A DNA stretch of 64,000 nt. Source: Phenylobacterium koreense. Its GTDB lineage: Bacteria; Pseudomonadota; Alphaproteobacteria; Caulobacterales; Caulobacteraceae. The translations under genes were made by a program, and so were the position numbers. Below are positions 16,530 to 24,360 of the stretch, in pieces (position 1 is the first letter of the stretch; every line of letters begins with the position of its first letter). The notes under the pieces were generated by a model. That model had not been told where the DNA came from and did not search any database. It worked only from the letters and a program-made list of their open reading frames with translations. The DNA lies in assembly GCF_040545335.1 (NCBI RefSeq), contig NZ_JBEPLU010000001.1, forward strand, positions 1,860,001 to 1,924,000, in the 5' to 3' direction.

Positions 16530-16604
16530 TGGAGCGGGCGATGAGATTCGAACTCACGACCCCAACCTTGGCAAGGTTGTGCTCTACCCCTGAGCTACGC
16601 CCGC
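16530..16604 (-). tRNA. tRNA-Gly (GCC), upstream copy
   Basis: Same 75-base sequence as 16377-16451, including encoded CCA (16530-16532), anticodon GCC and the T-loop GTTCGAATC. It is transcribed first on the minus strand and followed by a strong intrinsic terminator. Flanks of the two copies differ, so only the tRNA body is duplicated. Confidence 0.97.
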
Positions 16605-16689
16605 ACCCCGAAGCGACCTGGTTTCCCGCGCCGCCCGAAAATCGAGAGCGGGCTTATGGCAGAGGGCCCGCACGTTGGCAACACCCCTA

Positions 16690-17430
16690 TCAGCCAAATT
16701 TCGGATTCTTCAGGCGACGCTTGTTCACATGGTCCTTCGGCGCCTCTCCGGTGTCCTCCGGGAACTCCCCGCGGAAGTAGTAGCGCTGCCAGGCTTCCTT
16801 GGTGGCGTCGGGGTCGGCGCGGAAGATCCGCTTGTTGAACTCGGCCCGGTGCTTCTCCCAGGTGTCGTACTGGTCGCGGAGTTCGGGGTTGCGGTCCATG
16901 CCCCGGATCACCGGCTGGAAGTCGGCCAGTTCGCGGTCCTTGGTGAGGGTGATGAAGCAGAAGGGCTCCCCCTTCTCGAACCGCACCCGGCCCGGCCGCG
17001 TGAAGATCCAGTTCATGGTGAAGGGGAAGGGCAGCCAGTCGGTCTCCACCAGGCCGGCCAGCGGCTGGATGCCGTCCTTGACGTGGTTGGGCGGTCCCTG
17101 GGCGATCATCGACCAGCCCGGCGGGGTGCGGAAGAGGTAGCCGGGGTGGAAGGTCATGACCCCGTGGCTGAAGTGGCTCTTCACGAAGTTATGGAAATCC
17201 GGGTGCGGCCGGTCGGAGGTCAGCTTGATGTCCTCCTGCATCAGGCCGCCGTTCCACTCGGCGGTGAAGGCCATCGGACAGAGGATCTCCCAGCCGGTGG
17301 TGTTGGCCATGCTCAGCGGCAGGCAGCGATACGGATGGCGCTCGGCGAAACGGTCCATCCAGGCGCGCTGCGGACGGCCCGGCACGATTTCCGGCGGACG
17401 CTCGGCGGTGGGATAGCACTCGAGCTCCAT
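16690..17430 (-). CDS. DUF6065 family protein
   Basis: 246 residues from ATG 17430, chosen because GGAGG lies seven bases upstream; ATG 17463 would add 11 residues. The sequence has no signal peptide or membrane segment and is rich in Trp, Phe, Pro and His. The pattern, with CLPLSMANTTGWEILCP, FSHGVMTFHPGYLFRTPPGW and FPFTMNWIFTRPGRVRFEKG, fits the DUF6065 family, a beta-rich cytoplasmic protein of unknown role. The C-terminus is basic (VNKRRLKNPKFG). It lies 85 bases from the tRNA-Gly pair; no functional neighbours are evident. Confidence 0.7.
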   Translation of the reverse strand: MELECYPTAERPPEIVPGRPQRAWMDRFAERHPYRCLPLSMANTTGWEILCPMAFTAEWNGGLMQEDIKLTSDRPHPDFHNFVKSHFSHGVMTFHPGYLFRTPPGWSMIAQGPPNHVKDGIQPLAGLVETDWLPFPFTMNWIFTRPGRVRFEKGEPFCFITLTKDRELADFQPVIRGMDRNPELRDQYDTWEKHRAEFNKRIFRADPDATKEAWQRYYFRGEFPEDTGEAPKDHVNKRRLKNPKFG

Positions 17431-17528
17431 GGCTTCCTCCAACTTCGGCTCACTTGCGCCCATTGCTCTAGCCAGCATCCGCCCCGACCGCTAGCGGCCA
17501 CGGCGCCCCATGGGCTAAGCAAGCCGGC

Positions 17529-18035
17529 ATGAAGACCCGCGCCGACCTTCTCGCCTTCTTCGACGCCCACGGCATCGAGCACGACACCACCGACCACGTG
17601 GCGGTGTTCCGGGTGGGCGAGGGCGAGGGGATCAAGGACGATATCCCCGGCGCGCACACCAAGAACCTGTTCCTGAAGGACGCCAAGGGCCGGCTGTGGC
17701 TGATCTCGGCCCAGGACGACACGGTGATCGACTTAAAGCGCCTGCATACGGTGATCGGCTCGGCGCGGCTGTCGTTCGGCCCGGCCGAGCTGATGGAGGC
17801 GACCTTGGGCGTGACGCCGGGCTCGGTGACCGCCTTCGGGCTGATGAACGATGCCGGCCGGCAGATCACCTTCGTGCTGGACCGGAGGTTGGCGCAGGCC
17901 GAGCGGGTGAATTTCCACCCGATGACCAACACCGCCACGACCGGTGTGTCGAAGGCAGGCTTCCGGCAGTTCCTGGCGGCGCTGGGGATCGAGCCGATCG
18001 TGGTGGATTTCGCGGCGATGAGCGTGGTGGGCTAG
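17529..18035 (+). CDS. Prolyl-tRNA synthetase-associated editing domain protein (ProXp-ala type)
   Basis: 168 residues forming a single YbaK/INS-like editing domain. Such free-standing proteins hydrolyse Ala-tRNA(Pro) mischarged by prolyl-tRNA synthetase and so protect proline codons from alanine misincorporation. Visible family features are HTKNLFLKD (catalytic Lys region), [27 protein letters not shown] and [13 protein letters not shown]. It is complete in length. The stop codon overlaps that of the convergent ccdB by four bases. Confidence 0.88.
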   Translation: MKTRADLLAFFDAHGIEHDTTDHVAVFRVGEGEGIKDDIPGAHTKNLFLKDAKGRLWLISAQDDTVIDLKRLHTVIGSARLSFGPAELMEATLGVTPGSVTAFGLMNDAGRQITFVLDRRLAQAERVNFHPMTNTATTGVSKAGFRQFLAALGIEPIVVDFAAMSVVG

Positions 18036-18331
18036 ACGCCCTCGAACAGCACGCCCAGCGCGCCGCTGACGGCGTAGGCTTCCTCCTCGGTCAGCATGCG
18101 CACCGGTTGGCGTCCCAGCTCGCGCAGCGGAACGGCCGCCATCTGCAAGGGAAGAAGCATGACCTTCTGCCCCTCGACCTCGAAGCAGGGCGTCAACCTC
18201 AGGGGTTGCGCGGGCAGGTCGATCGCCGCGATGAGCGGGATGACGACGCGGGTGTTGGTCGGGTGCAGCAGATCGGACTGCACATCGACGACCAGCACGC
18301 CGCTCGGAAGCCTGTAGACGCCGTTCTTCAT
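18032..18331 (-). CDS. ccdB: CcdB family toxin
   Basis: 99 residues, the standard CcdB length. The toxin poisons DNA gyrase by trapping the GyrA-DNA complex. The N-terminal [18 protein letters not shown] strand pair, RVVIPL and the C-terminal ALGVLFEGV match the CcdB/MazF-like fold; the gyrase-contacting C-terminal Trp-Gly-Ile of F-plasmid CcdB is not conserved (LFEGV). It follows ccdA with a one-base ATGA overlap, so toxin translation depends on that of the antitoxin. This is a chromosomal copy; whether it is an active gyrase poison is uncertain. Confidence 0.85.
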   Translation of the reverse strand: MKNGVYRLPSGVLVVDVQSDLLHPTNTRVVIPLIAAIDLPAQPLRLTPCFEVEGQKVMLLPLQMAAVPLRELGRQPVRMLTEEEAYAVSGALGVLFEGV

Positions 18332-18570
18332 CAGAACTGTCGGTATTGCGCCAGCGGCAGGCCCTCTTTCTCGACCTTGGCGTTGTACCAGTGGAAGAAC
18401 GGACGATTGTCGGCCTGCCAGCGTCGCGCGCGCTCGGCCGCGACCGCTGCTTCCAGGCCGCTCTCGCAGGCGCGCGAGAGGTTCAGGCCGAGAGCCTTGG
18501 CTTCATCGACCAGGGCGCCTGGAAGCGTGAGGTTCAAGCGCTGGCGACCAGGGGGGTGTGCGTTCTCCAT
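18331..18570 (-). CDS. ccdA: CcdA family antitoxin
   Basis: 79 residues from ATG 18570; in-frame ATGs at 18576 and 18597 would add up to nine residues. The N-terminal RQRLNLTLPGALVDEAKALG is a ribbon-helix-helix DNA-binding arm. The C-terminal RARRWQADNRPFFHWYNAKV is the toxin-wrapping segment typical of CcdA (RW...N...I..YN). Two ATGCGCAT boxes 21 bp apart overlap and precede the start and are candidate operators for autoregulation. A TATGTT -10-like element lies between the boxes. Confidence 0.85.
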   Translation of the reverse strand: MENAHPPGRQRLNLTLPGALVDEAKALGLNLSRACESGLEAAVAAERARRWQADNRPFFHWYNAKVEKEGLPLAQYRQF

Positions 18571-18600
18571 GCGCATAACATAAGCGAGCATGCGCATGCT
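18569..18600. promoter_or_regulatory. Candidate CcdA operator: two ATGCGCAT boxes
   Basis: ATGCGCAT occurs at 18569-18576 and again at 18590-18597, a spacing of 21 bp or two helical turns. The second box sits inside a perfect 14-bp palindrome (AGCATGCGCATGCT, 18587-18600). Ribbon-helix-helix antitoxins usually bind pairs of short palindromes in phase, which fits this layout. Confidence 0.5.
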
Positions 18601-18734
18601 TGCCAGTCGGGTCCAGTTACGCGCCGAGTTCGCCCCCGGAACGCCTGACCGCCGTTGAAGCGTGCGACGTTAAGGACCATTTTAGCGGCCGGGCGCGTTA
18701 CGCCCTGGCAAGCCTCCTATCCGGAAGACGATCT

Positions 18735-19628
18735 ATGAGCCTCATCGGCGAGACCCAGCCCCAAGCCTCCGACCTGATCAAGGACGGTACGGACCAGAGC
18801 TTCATCGCCGACGTGATCGAGGCGTCCAAGGAGACGCCGGTCATCGTCGATTTCTGGGCGACCTGGTGCGGCCCGTGCCGCCAGCTCGGCCCGTCGCTGG
18901 AAAAGAACGTCCTGGCCGCCAAGGGCAAGGTGAAGCTGGTCAAGGTCGACATCGACGCCAACCCGCAGTTCGCCGGCCAACTTCGCGTGCAGTCGATCCC
19001 GGCGGTGTTCGCCTTCGTCGGAGGGCGGCCGGTGGACGGCTTCATGGGCGCCCTGCCCGACAGCCAGGTGAAGCAGTTCGTGGACCGCATCGCCGGCCAG
19101 GCGCCGGCCAACGCCACGGACGAGCTGCTGGCCATGGCCAAGGAGTCACTGGAGGTCGGTGACGTCGGCGGGGCCGCCCAGGCCTACGCCCAGGTGCTGC
19201 AGGCCGAGCCGGACAATGTGAAGGCCCTCGGCGGCCTGGCCCGCTGCTATCTGGCCGGCGGCGACCGCGAACGCGCCGCCGAGATCGCCGAGATGGCGCC
19301 GGCCGACGCCAGGGACGCCGACCTCGACAGCGTCCGGGCGGCCCTGGCCCTGGCCGAGGAAGGCCCCAGCGAGACCAGCGAGTTCGAGCAGCGGCTGGCC
19401 AAGGACGCCGACGACCACGAGGCGCGCTTCGAGATCGCCAAGGCCCTGGCCGCCCGCGGCGCCTGGGGCGAGGCCAGCGACCATCTGCTGACCATCATCG
19501 CGCGCGACCGCGCCTGGAACGACGAGGCGGCGCGCAAACAGTTGCTGACCATCTTCGAGGCGGCGGGCGCAGGTTCGGACATCACCCGGGCCGGGCGTCG
19601 GCGGCTCTCGTCGATCCTGTTCTCATAG
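18735..19628 (+). CDS. cnoX: Co-chaperone/thioredoxin CnoX (YbbN family)
   Basis: 297 residues from ATG 18735; the upstream extension to 18600 lacks family similarity. The thioredoxin domain (1-115) has an intact WCGPC active site (Cys45, Cys48), unlike E. coli YbbN, where the first Cys is missing. The remainder is a helical TPR-like region (about 125-297, with SLEVGDVGGAAQAYAQVLQA). CnoX chaperedoxins hold unfolding proteins, prevent their over-oxidation and pass them to GroEL or DnaK. The following Lon-N-domain and Trm112 genes are closely spaced on the same strand and probably co-transcribed. Confidence 0.9.
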   Translation: MSLIGETQPQASDLIKDGTDQSFIADVIEASKETPVIVDFWATWCGPCRQLGPSLEKNVLAAKGKVKLVKVDIDANPQFAGQLRVQSIPAVFAFVGGRPVDGFMGALPDSQVKQFVDRIAGQAPANATDELLAMAKESLEVGDVGGAAQAYAQVLQAEPDNVKALGGLARCYLAGGDRERAAEIAEMAPADARDADLDSVRAALALAEEGPSETSEFEQRLAKDADDHEARFEIAKALAARGAWGEASDHLLTIIARDRAWNDEAARKQLLTIFEAAGAGSDITRAGRRRLSSILFS

Positions 19629-19640
19629 GAGAGGAGGCGC

Positions 19641-20306
19641 ATGCCGGCCGCCGTCTTCCGCAGAGCTTCCGACCTTCCGCAGGTCATCCCGGTGTTTCCG
19701 CTGGACGGCGCGCTGCTGTTGCCTGGCGGCGACCTGCCGCTGCAGATTTTCGAGCCGCGCTATCTGAACATGACCGACGACGTCATGGCCGGGGACCGGA
19801 TGATCGGCATGGTGCAGACGCGGCCGGCGGGCGACCGGGTGCGGCCGAGCCTGGCCAATGTGGGCTGCGTCGGGCGAGTCACCAGCTTTTCGGAGACCTC
19901 GGACGGGCGCTACCTCATCACCCTGACGGGGGTCTGCCGGTTCCACATCAAGGAGGAGCTGTCTGTCACCACGCCCTATCGGCAGGTGCGGGCGGACTTC
20001 GAGCCCTTCGCCGACGACCTTTCCGTCGAGGCCGCCGACATTCCGGCCTTCGACCGCCGGCGGTTCGCCGGGGCGCTGAAGCGCTACCTGAACCGCCGCG
20101 AGCTGGACATCGACTGGGATACGGCCGAGAGCGCGCCGCTGGAGAGCCTGGTCACCAGCCTGGCCATGGGCCTGCCGTTCGACCCGCCGGAGAAGCAGGC
20201 GCTGCTGGAGGCGCAGACCGTGGCCGACCGCTGCGACGCCCTGACGGCGCTCCTGGAGATCGACAGCCTCGGCGCGGACGATGACGGACCGCAATCGATC
20301 CAGTAG
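19641..20306 (+). CDS. LON peptidase substrate-binding (LON-N) domain protein
   Basis: 221 residues, comprising only the N-terminal substrate-recognition domain of Lon without ATPase or protease domains. The segments LPQVIPVFPLDGALLLPGGD, FEPRYLNMTDDVMAGDRMIG and GCVGRVTSFSETSDGRYLIT are typical. Such stand-alone LON-N proteins are widespread and may deliver or protect substrates, but a role is not established. It starts 12 bases after cnoX with a strong AGGAGAGGAGG site and is followed by the Trm112 gene nine bases on, suggesting one operon. Confidence 0.9.
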   Translation: MPAAVFRRASDLPQVIPVFPLDGALLLPGGDLPLQIFEPRYLNMTDDVMAGDRMIGMVQTRPAGDRVRPSLANVGCVGRVTSFSETSDGRYLITLTGVCRFHIKEELSVTTPYRQVRADFEPFADDLSVEAADIPAFDRRRFAGALKRYLNRRELDIDWDTAESAPLESLVTSLAMGLPFDPPEKQALLEAQTVADRCDALTALLEIDSLGADDDGPQSIQ

Positions 20307-20315
20307 AAGCCTGCC

Positions 20316-20519
20316 ATGACCGACGCCTCCGCCACCCTGCCCATCCACGCCGAGATCGATCCACGCCTGCTGGAGATCCTGGTCTGTCCCGTCACGCACG
20401 GGCCGCTGGTCTATGACCGCGAGGCCGGGGAGCTGATCAGCAAGAGCGCCAAGCTCGCCTATCCGATCCGCGACGGCGTGCCGATCATGCTGCCGGAAGA
20501 GGCGCGCGCCCTCGACTAG
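20316..20519 (+). CDS. Trm112 family protein (YcaR/UPF0434 type)
   Basis: 67 residues with the short Trm112 fold: [17 protein letters not shown], then [20 protein letters not shown]. Trm112-like proteins act as small stabilising partners of methyltransferases; in bacteria their partner is often unknown. Of the four zinc-ligand cysteines of eukaryotic Trm112 only one (CPVT) remains, as usual in this bacterial group. The stop codon overlaps that of the convergent hydroxylase gene by four bases. Confidence 0.9.
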   Translation: MTDASATLPIHAEIDPRLLEILVCPVTHGPLVYDREAGELISKSAKLAYPIRDGVPIMLPEEARALD

Positions 20520-21769
20520 AGCGCCTCGCCGCGGAGCAGGCGGGGCAGGTCGCCGGCCGCGCCGCCGGCGTCGGCCATGAAGAAGCGCCGGGCCGGGCCG
20601 ATGCGGTTCACCGCCGACATCCCGACGCCGCGCGCCAGGCGCAGGACCGGGTTGTCGTTGGAGAACAGCCGGGTGAAGACGTCGGTGGCCGCGGCCAGCA
20701 TGACGTTGTCGAAGTTGCGCCAGCGGGCGTAGCGCTCCAGCACCGCCTCGGAGCCGATATCCTCGCCCAGGCGCGCGGCCTCGACCAGGACTTGCGACAG
20801 GGCCGCAGCGTCCTTGAGGCCGAGGTTCAGGCCCTGGCCGGCGATCGGGTGGACGCCGTGGGCGGCGTCGCCCAGCAGGCCCACGCGCGGGCTGTAGAGC
20901 CGCTCGGCCAGTTGTAGCGAGAGCGGATAGGTGAAGACCGGGCCCTGGACGGTCGCCTCGCCGACGAACTCGCCGAAGCGGCGCTGCAGGTGGGCGTGGA
21001 AGGCTTCCGGCGAGGCGGCCTTGAGCGCCGCGGCCTTGGGGTGGCTCTCGGTCCAGACCAGGCTGGCGCGGTCCTCGGTGAGCGGCAGGATGGCGAAGGG
21101 GCCGCCGGGCAGGAAATATTCGTGGGCCACGCCCTGGTGGCCGCGCTCCAGCTTCACCGTGGCGACGACGCCGGTCTGCCGATAGTCCCAGCCGATGGTC
21201 CCGACGCCGATCTGGCGGCGCACGATGGAGCCGCGGCCCTCGGCGCCGATCACCAGGGGCGCGGTCAGCACCCGGCCGTCCTCCAGCCTGACCTTGGCCG
21301 CGCCGGTCTCGACCTCGACGGCGGCGACCTTGGCGGGGGCCTCGACGCGTATCTTCGCGCGGCCGACGCCGGCGGCCAGGGCCGCCCGGGTGCGGCGGTT
21401 TTCCATCATGTAGCCCAGCGGCTCGCCGTCCGAGCGGTCGGCGATCTCGGCGGAGTCGAACTGCAGGAAGAACGGGGTCGGCTTGGGGGCGGCCGCGCCG
21501 GGCGCGAAGCCGTCGGTGACCAGGATCTGCTCGATCCGCTGGGCGTAGGGCTCGATCTCGGCGGCCAGGCCGAGGGTGCGCCACTGGCGGAACGAGGCGA
21601 AGGCGATGGCCGAGGCGCGGCCGTCGAAGGTTGGCGCAAGCTGGTCGTCGAAGACGATCGGATCGATCAGCAGCGGCTCCAGGCCCCCGCTCTTGAGCGC
21701 CAGGGCCAAGGTCGCCCCCGCCATGCCGGCGCCGGCGATGATCACGTCCGCATCGAATGTCTGAGCCAT
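20516..21769 (-). CDS. FAD-dependent ubiquinone-biosynthesis-type hydroxylase (UbiH/UbiF/Coq6 family)
   Basis: 417 residues from ATG 21769; the frame continues upstream but without homology. The N-terminal [16 protein letters not shown] is the FAD-binding GxGxx[12 protein letters not shown] is the middle DG-like motif, and [20 protein letters not shown] is the second FAD motif characteristic of Ubi hydroxylases. These enzymes add hydroxyls to the ubiquinone ring using O2 and NAD(P)H. Which ring carbon is modified cannot be told from sequence alone, so no gene symbol is given. Confidence 0.9.
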   Translation of the reverse strand: MAQTFDADVIIAGAGMAGATLALALKSGGLEPLLIDPIVFDDQLAPTFDGRASAIAFASFRQWRTLGLAAEIEPYAQRIEQILVTDGFAPGAAAPKPTPFFLQFDSAEIADRSDGEPLGYMMENRRTRAALAAGVGRAKIRVEAPAKVAAVEVETGAAKVRLEDGRVLTAPLVIGAEGRGSIVRRQIGVGTIGWDYRQTGVVATVKLERGHQGVAHEYFLPGGPFAILPLTEDRASLVWTESHPKAAALKAASPEAFHAHLQRRFGEFVGEATVQGPVFTYPLSLQLAERLYSPRVGLLGDAAHGVHPIAGQGLNLGLKDAAALSQVLVEAARLGEDIGSEAVLERYARWRNFDNVMLAAATDVFTRLFSNDNPVLRLARGVGMSAVNRIGPARRFFMADAGGAAGDLPRLLRGEAL

Positions 21770-21887
21770 GGGGCGATATGCCGACGAAAGCCGGGCAAGG
21801 TCCAGGGGCAAGGCGCGTTCGCTCTTCATGGTTGTGCGTGGGCGGTTTTGCAGGTCAAGCTGGGCCGGGCTTCCGGGAGGAGGGGTC

Positions 21888-22343
21888 ATGGTTGCTGTCA
21901 CAGCGCCGCCCGCCGGCCGCCGGCTAAGCGAACTGGTGGGCGTCGGCTTCTTTCTGGTCATGCTGGCGACCCTGCCGGCCTGGCTGATCTACGAGACCTG
22001 GTCGCTGCAGGAGGCCGAGCGGCGGGCCTGGGATATCAGCGGCCCGCCCTGTCCGGTGGTGGCGCACGGGGCGGCCTTCGCGGCCGACACGCCCTATGAG
22101 TTCTCCTATGGCGGGGCGCGTTTCGCGCGGCGCTTCGGGCATGCGAGCTGCGCCTCGCCGCTGGGCGAGGGGTTGATCCCCGGCGATCCCTACCGCGTCT
22201 GCCAGTTCACCGGCCCGGCGATGGTCGCGGTGGCGACGGAAAGGGGCGTGACCGTCTTCAAGCCGGGCGTGGGGCATCGCGCTACGGTCACGGTCCGAGA
22301 CGGGAAGGCCTCGTGCGTGGTCGGAGGCTGGTTCGGGACGTGA
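21888..22343 (+). CDS. Hypothetical single-pass membrane protein
   Basis: 151 residues from ATG 21888, preceded by GGGAGGAGGGG. One membrane helix (about 19-38, LVGVGFFLVMLATLPAWLIY) is followed by a presumably periplasmic domain with four cysteines (in PPCPVV, HASCAS, RVCQF and ASCVVG) that could form two disulfides. No family is recognised. It is divergent from the Ubi hydroxylase, with about 120 bases between the two ATGs. Confidence 0.6.
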   Translation: MVAVTAPPAGRRLSELVGVGFFLVMLATLPAWLIYETWSLQEAERRAWDISGPPCPVVAHGAAFAADTPYEFSYGGARFARRFGHASCASPLGEGLIPGDPYRVCQFTGPAMVAVATERGVTVFKPGVGHRATVTVRDGKASCVVGGWFGT

Positions 22344-22394
22344 CTGGCGGAGCGGGCCCGGGTCTCATAAGTCTCGGGAACCAAGGAGCCGCTC

Positions 22395-23141
22395 ATGCCT
22401 GACAAGCCGCCTTTCGCCGCGCCCGAGGCCGAATACGAAGCCTGGGCGGCCGCCGAGGTCGCGCGCTGGCGCCGGCAGATGCTGAAGGCGCCCAACCTGA
22501 TCGACAAGGCGGCGCGCGGCACGCAGCAGCGGGTCAACGCCATCATCCCGGAAAAGGCCCACGCGGCGGTGACGGCGGTGGTCGAGAAGATGACCCGGGC
22601 GATCCTGCTGGGCTCGAACCTGACCACGGCCGCGCCGCTGGAGCACGCGCCGCTGAGCATCCGCGACGCCAAGGCGCTCGGCGTGATCTCGGGCTATCGG
22701 ACGGCCGCGGCGGTAGAGGGCGGCGTCGCAGGCGCCGGTGGGTTCTGGCTGGCCCTGGCGGACTTCCCGGCGCTGATCGCCATCAAGATCAAGCTGCTGT
22801 TCGACCTGGCCGCGGTCTACGGCCACCGCGGCTCGGACTTCTCCGAGCGGCTCTACCTGCTGCACCTCTTCCAACTGGCCTTCTCGTCGGCCGCGCGCCG
22901 GGCCGAGGTGTTCCGGGCGTTGGAGGACTGGGACGCCAGGGCTCATCCGCAGAGTCTGGACGAGTTCGACTGGCGCAAGTTCCAGCAGGAATACCGGGAC
23001 TATATCGACCTGGCGAAGATGGCCCAGCTCATCCCGCTGATCGGCGCGCCGGTGGGCGCGGTGGTGAATTGGCGGCTGACCGAGCGGCTCGGAAGCATGG
23101 CGATGAACGGCTACCGGGGCCGTTGGCTGACGGCCTTGTAG
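22395..23141 (+). CDS. EcsC family protein
   Basis: 248 residues. The pattern includes KTRRGTQQ-like basic region, EGGVAGAGGFWLALADFPAL (hydrophobic), IKLLFDLAAVYGHRGSDFSE and a C-terminal IPLIGAPVGAVVNWRLTERL, which is the EcsC signature arrangement. EcsC was first seen as the third gene of a Bacillus ABC transporter operon, but free-standing forms are widespread and uncharacterised. No ABC transporter genes are adjacent. It starts 51 bases after the preceding hypothetical gene and may share its transcript. Confidence 0.85.
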   Translation: MPDKPPFAAPEAEYEAWAAAEVARWRRQMLKAPNLIDKAARGTQQRVNAIIPEKAHAAVTAVVEKMTRAILLGSNLTTAAPLEHAPLSIRDAKALGVISGYRTAAAVEGGVAGAGGFWLALADFPALIAIKIKLLFDLAAVYGHRGSDFSERLYLLHLFQLAFSSAARRAEVFRALEDWDARAHPQSLDEFDWRKFQQEYRDYIDLAKMAQLIPLIGAPVGAVVNWRLTERLGSMAMNGYRGRWLTAL

Positions 23142-23192
23142 CGCCCCGCGCGCAAATTTCTTCATTGCACGGATAGGCGAGCGGTCAAACTT

Positions 23193-23213
23193 GCGTCACC
23201 ATTGGACTGACGC
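23193..23213. promoter_or_regulatory. Candidate operator upstream of the efflux operon
   Basis: GCGTCA (23193-23198) and TGACGC (23208-23213) form a perfect inverted repeat with nine bases between, and a second inverted repeat TGGAC/GTCCA (23203-23218) overlaps it. It lies 34 bases before the ATG of the HlyD-type gene. The TetR gene at the end of the operon is the obvious candidate for binding. Confidence 0.4.
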
Positions 23214-23247
23214 GTCCATTTTTGATGATCAATTCAGGCCGAATTCC

Positions 23248-24348
23248 ATGGCGTTATTGCCGAAGAAGTTTGTTCCGCTCACTGCAGCCGGGGTGATCGG
23301 CTTGGGCCTCGTGGTCGGCGGCGGGTTCTGGTGGCTCAACAAGCAGAAGTACGAGTCGACCGACAACGCCTTCGTCCAGGCCGACAAGGTGGCGGTGGCG
23401 CCCCAGGTCGACGGTTACGTCGCCGAGGTGCTGGTGAAGGACAACGCGCAGGTCTCCGCCGGCCAGGTGCTGGTGCGGCTGGACCTGGCGCCCCTGAAGG
23501 CGGCTCTGGCCCAGGCCGAGGGCAACGCCGCGGCGCTGGACGCTGCGGTCCGCGCGGTGGACGACAAGGCGCGCCTGGAGCAGGCGATGATCGAGCAGAA
23601 GGCCGCGGGCGTCGTCTCGGCCCGGGCCGAGGCCCAGCTCGCCCAGGCCGAACTTGGCCGCTACGGATCGCTGGCCTCGCAAGGCTGGGTCTCGGCCCAG
23701 CGGGCTCAGACCGCGCGGGCCGCCGCCAGCCAGGCCAGTGCGAGCGTCGCCCAGGCCCAGGCGACGCTGGAGGCCGAGCGCCGGAGCTATGACAGCCTGG
23801 GTTCGGCCCGGGCCCAGACCCTGGCGCAGGCCCGGGCCGCGCACGCTGCGGCGGAACAGGCCCGCATCAACCTCGAGCGGGCCGAGATCCGCGCGCCGGT
23901 GTCCGGCGTGGTGGGCGCTCGCTCGGTCCGCATCGGCCAGTACGTCCGGCCCGGCACCGTGCTGATGAGCGTGGTGCCGCTGGGCGAGGCCTTCGTCGTC
24001 GCCAACTTCAAGGAGACCCAGGTCGCGCGCCTGCGCATCGGTCAGCCGGTGACGATCAAGGCCGACGCCTTCGGCAAGCGGGAGATCAAGGGCCGCGTCG
24101 ACTCCTTCGCGCCGGCCACGGGTTCGGAGTTCGCCCTGATCCCGGTGGAGAACGCGGTCGGCAACTTCACCAAGATCGCCCAGCGGCTGCCGGTGAAGAT
24201 CGCGGTGGACGCCAAGTCGCCGCTGTCGGGCGCTCTGCGGCCGGGCCTCTCGGTCGAGGTCAAGGTGGACGTCCAGAGCAATACCGGGCCGAGCTTCGCC
24301 GAGGCGCTGCCGGCGTCCGAGTACGCCAGCCGCGGCGAAAGCCACTAA
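23248..24348 (+). CDS. HlyD/EmrA family periplasmic adaptor of a drug efflux system
   Basis: 366 residues from ATG 23248. A single N-terminal membrane anchor (about 9-30) is followed by the DNAFVQADKVAVAPQVDGYV barrel-sandwich start, a long Ala/Gln-rich coiled-coil hairpin (about 90-205), the returning lipoyl half (AEIRAPVSGVVGARSVRIGQ) and a beta-barrel domain. EmrA-type adaptors bridge the inner-membrane pump to an outer-membrane channel; no TolC-like gene is in the window. The MFS partner follows 12 bases downstream. Confidence 0.92.
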   Translation: MALLPKKFVPLTAAGVIGLGLVVGGGFWWLNKQKYESTDNAFVQADKVAVAPQVDGYVAEVLVKDNAQVSAGQVLVRLDLAPLKAALAQAEGNAAALDAAVRAVDDKARLEQAMIEQKAAGVVSARAEAQLAQAELGRYGSLASQGWVSAQRAQTARAAASQASASVAQAQATLEAERRSYDSLGSARAQTLAQARAAHAAAEQARINLERAEIRAPVSGVVGARSVRIGQYVRPGTVLMSVVPLGEAFVVANFKETQVARLRIGQPVTIKADAFGKREIKGRVDSFAPATGSEFALIPVENAVGNFTKIAQRLPVKIAVDAKSPLSGALRPGLSVEVKVDVQSNTGPSFAEALPASEYASRGESH

Positions 24349-24360
24349 GGCGCGCGGGTC

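Noticed and set aside
19623..21584. 653-codon minus-strand frame across the LON-N and Trm112 genes and part of the Ubi hydroxylase gene
   Set aside because: The translation is Arg/Pro/Gly-rich without domains, whereas three recognised proteins are encoded in other frames.
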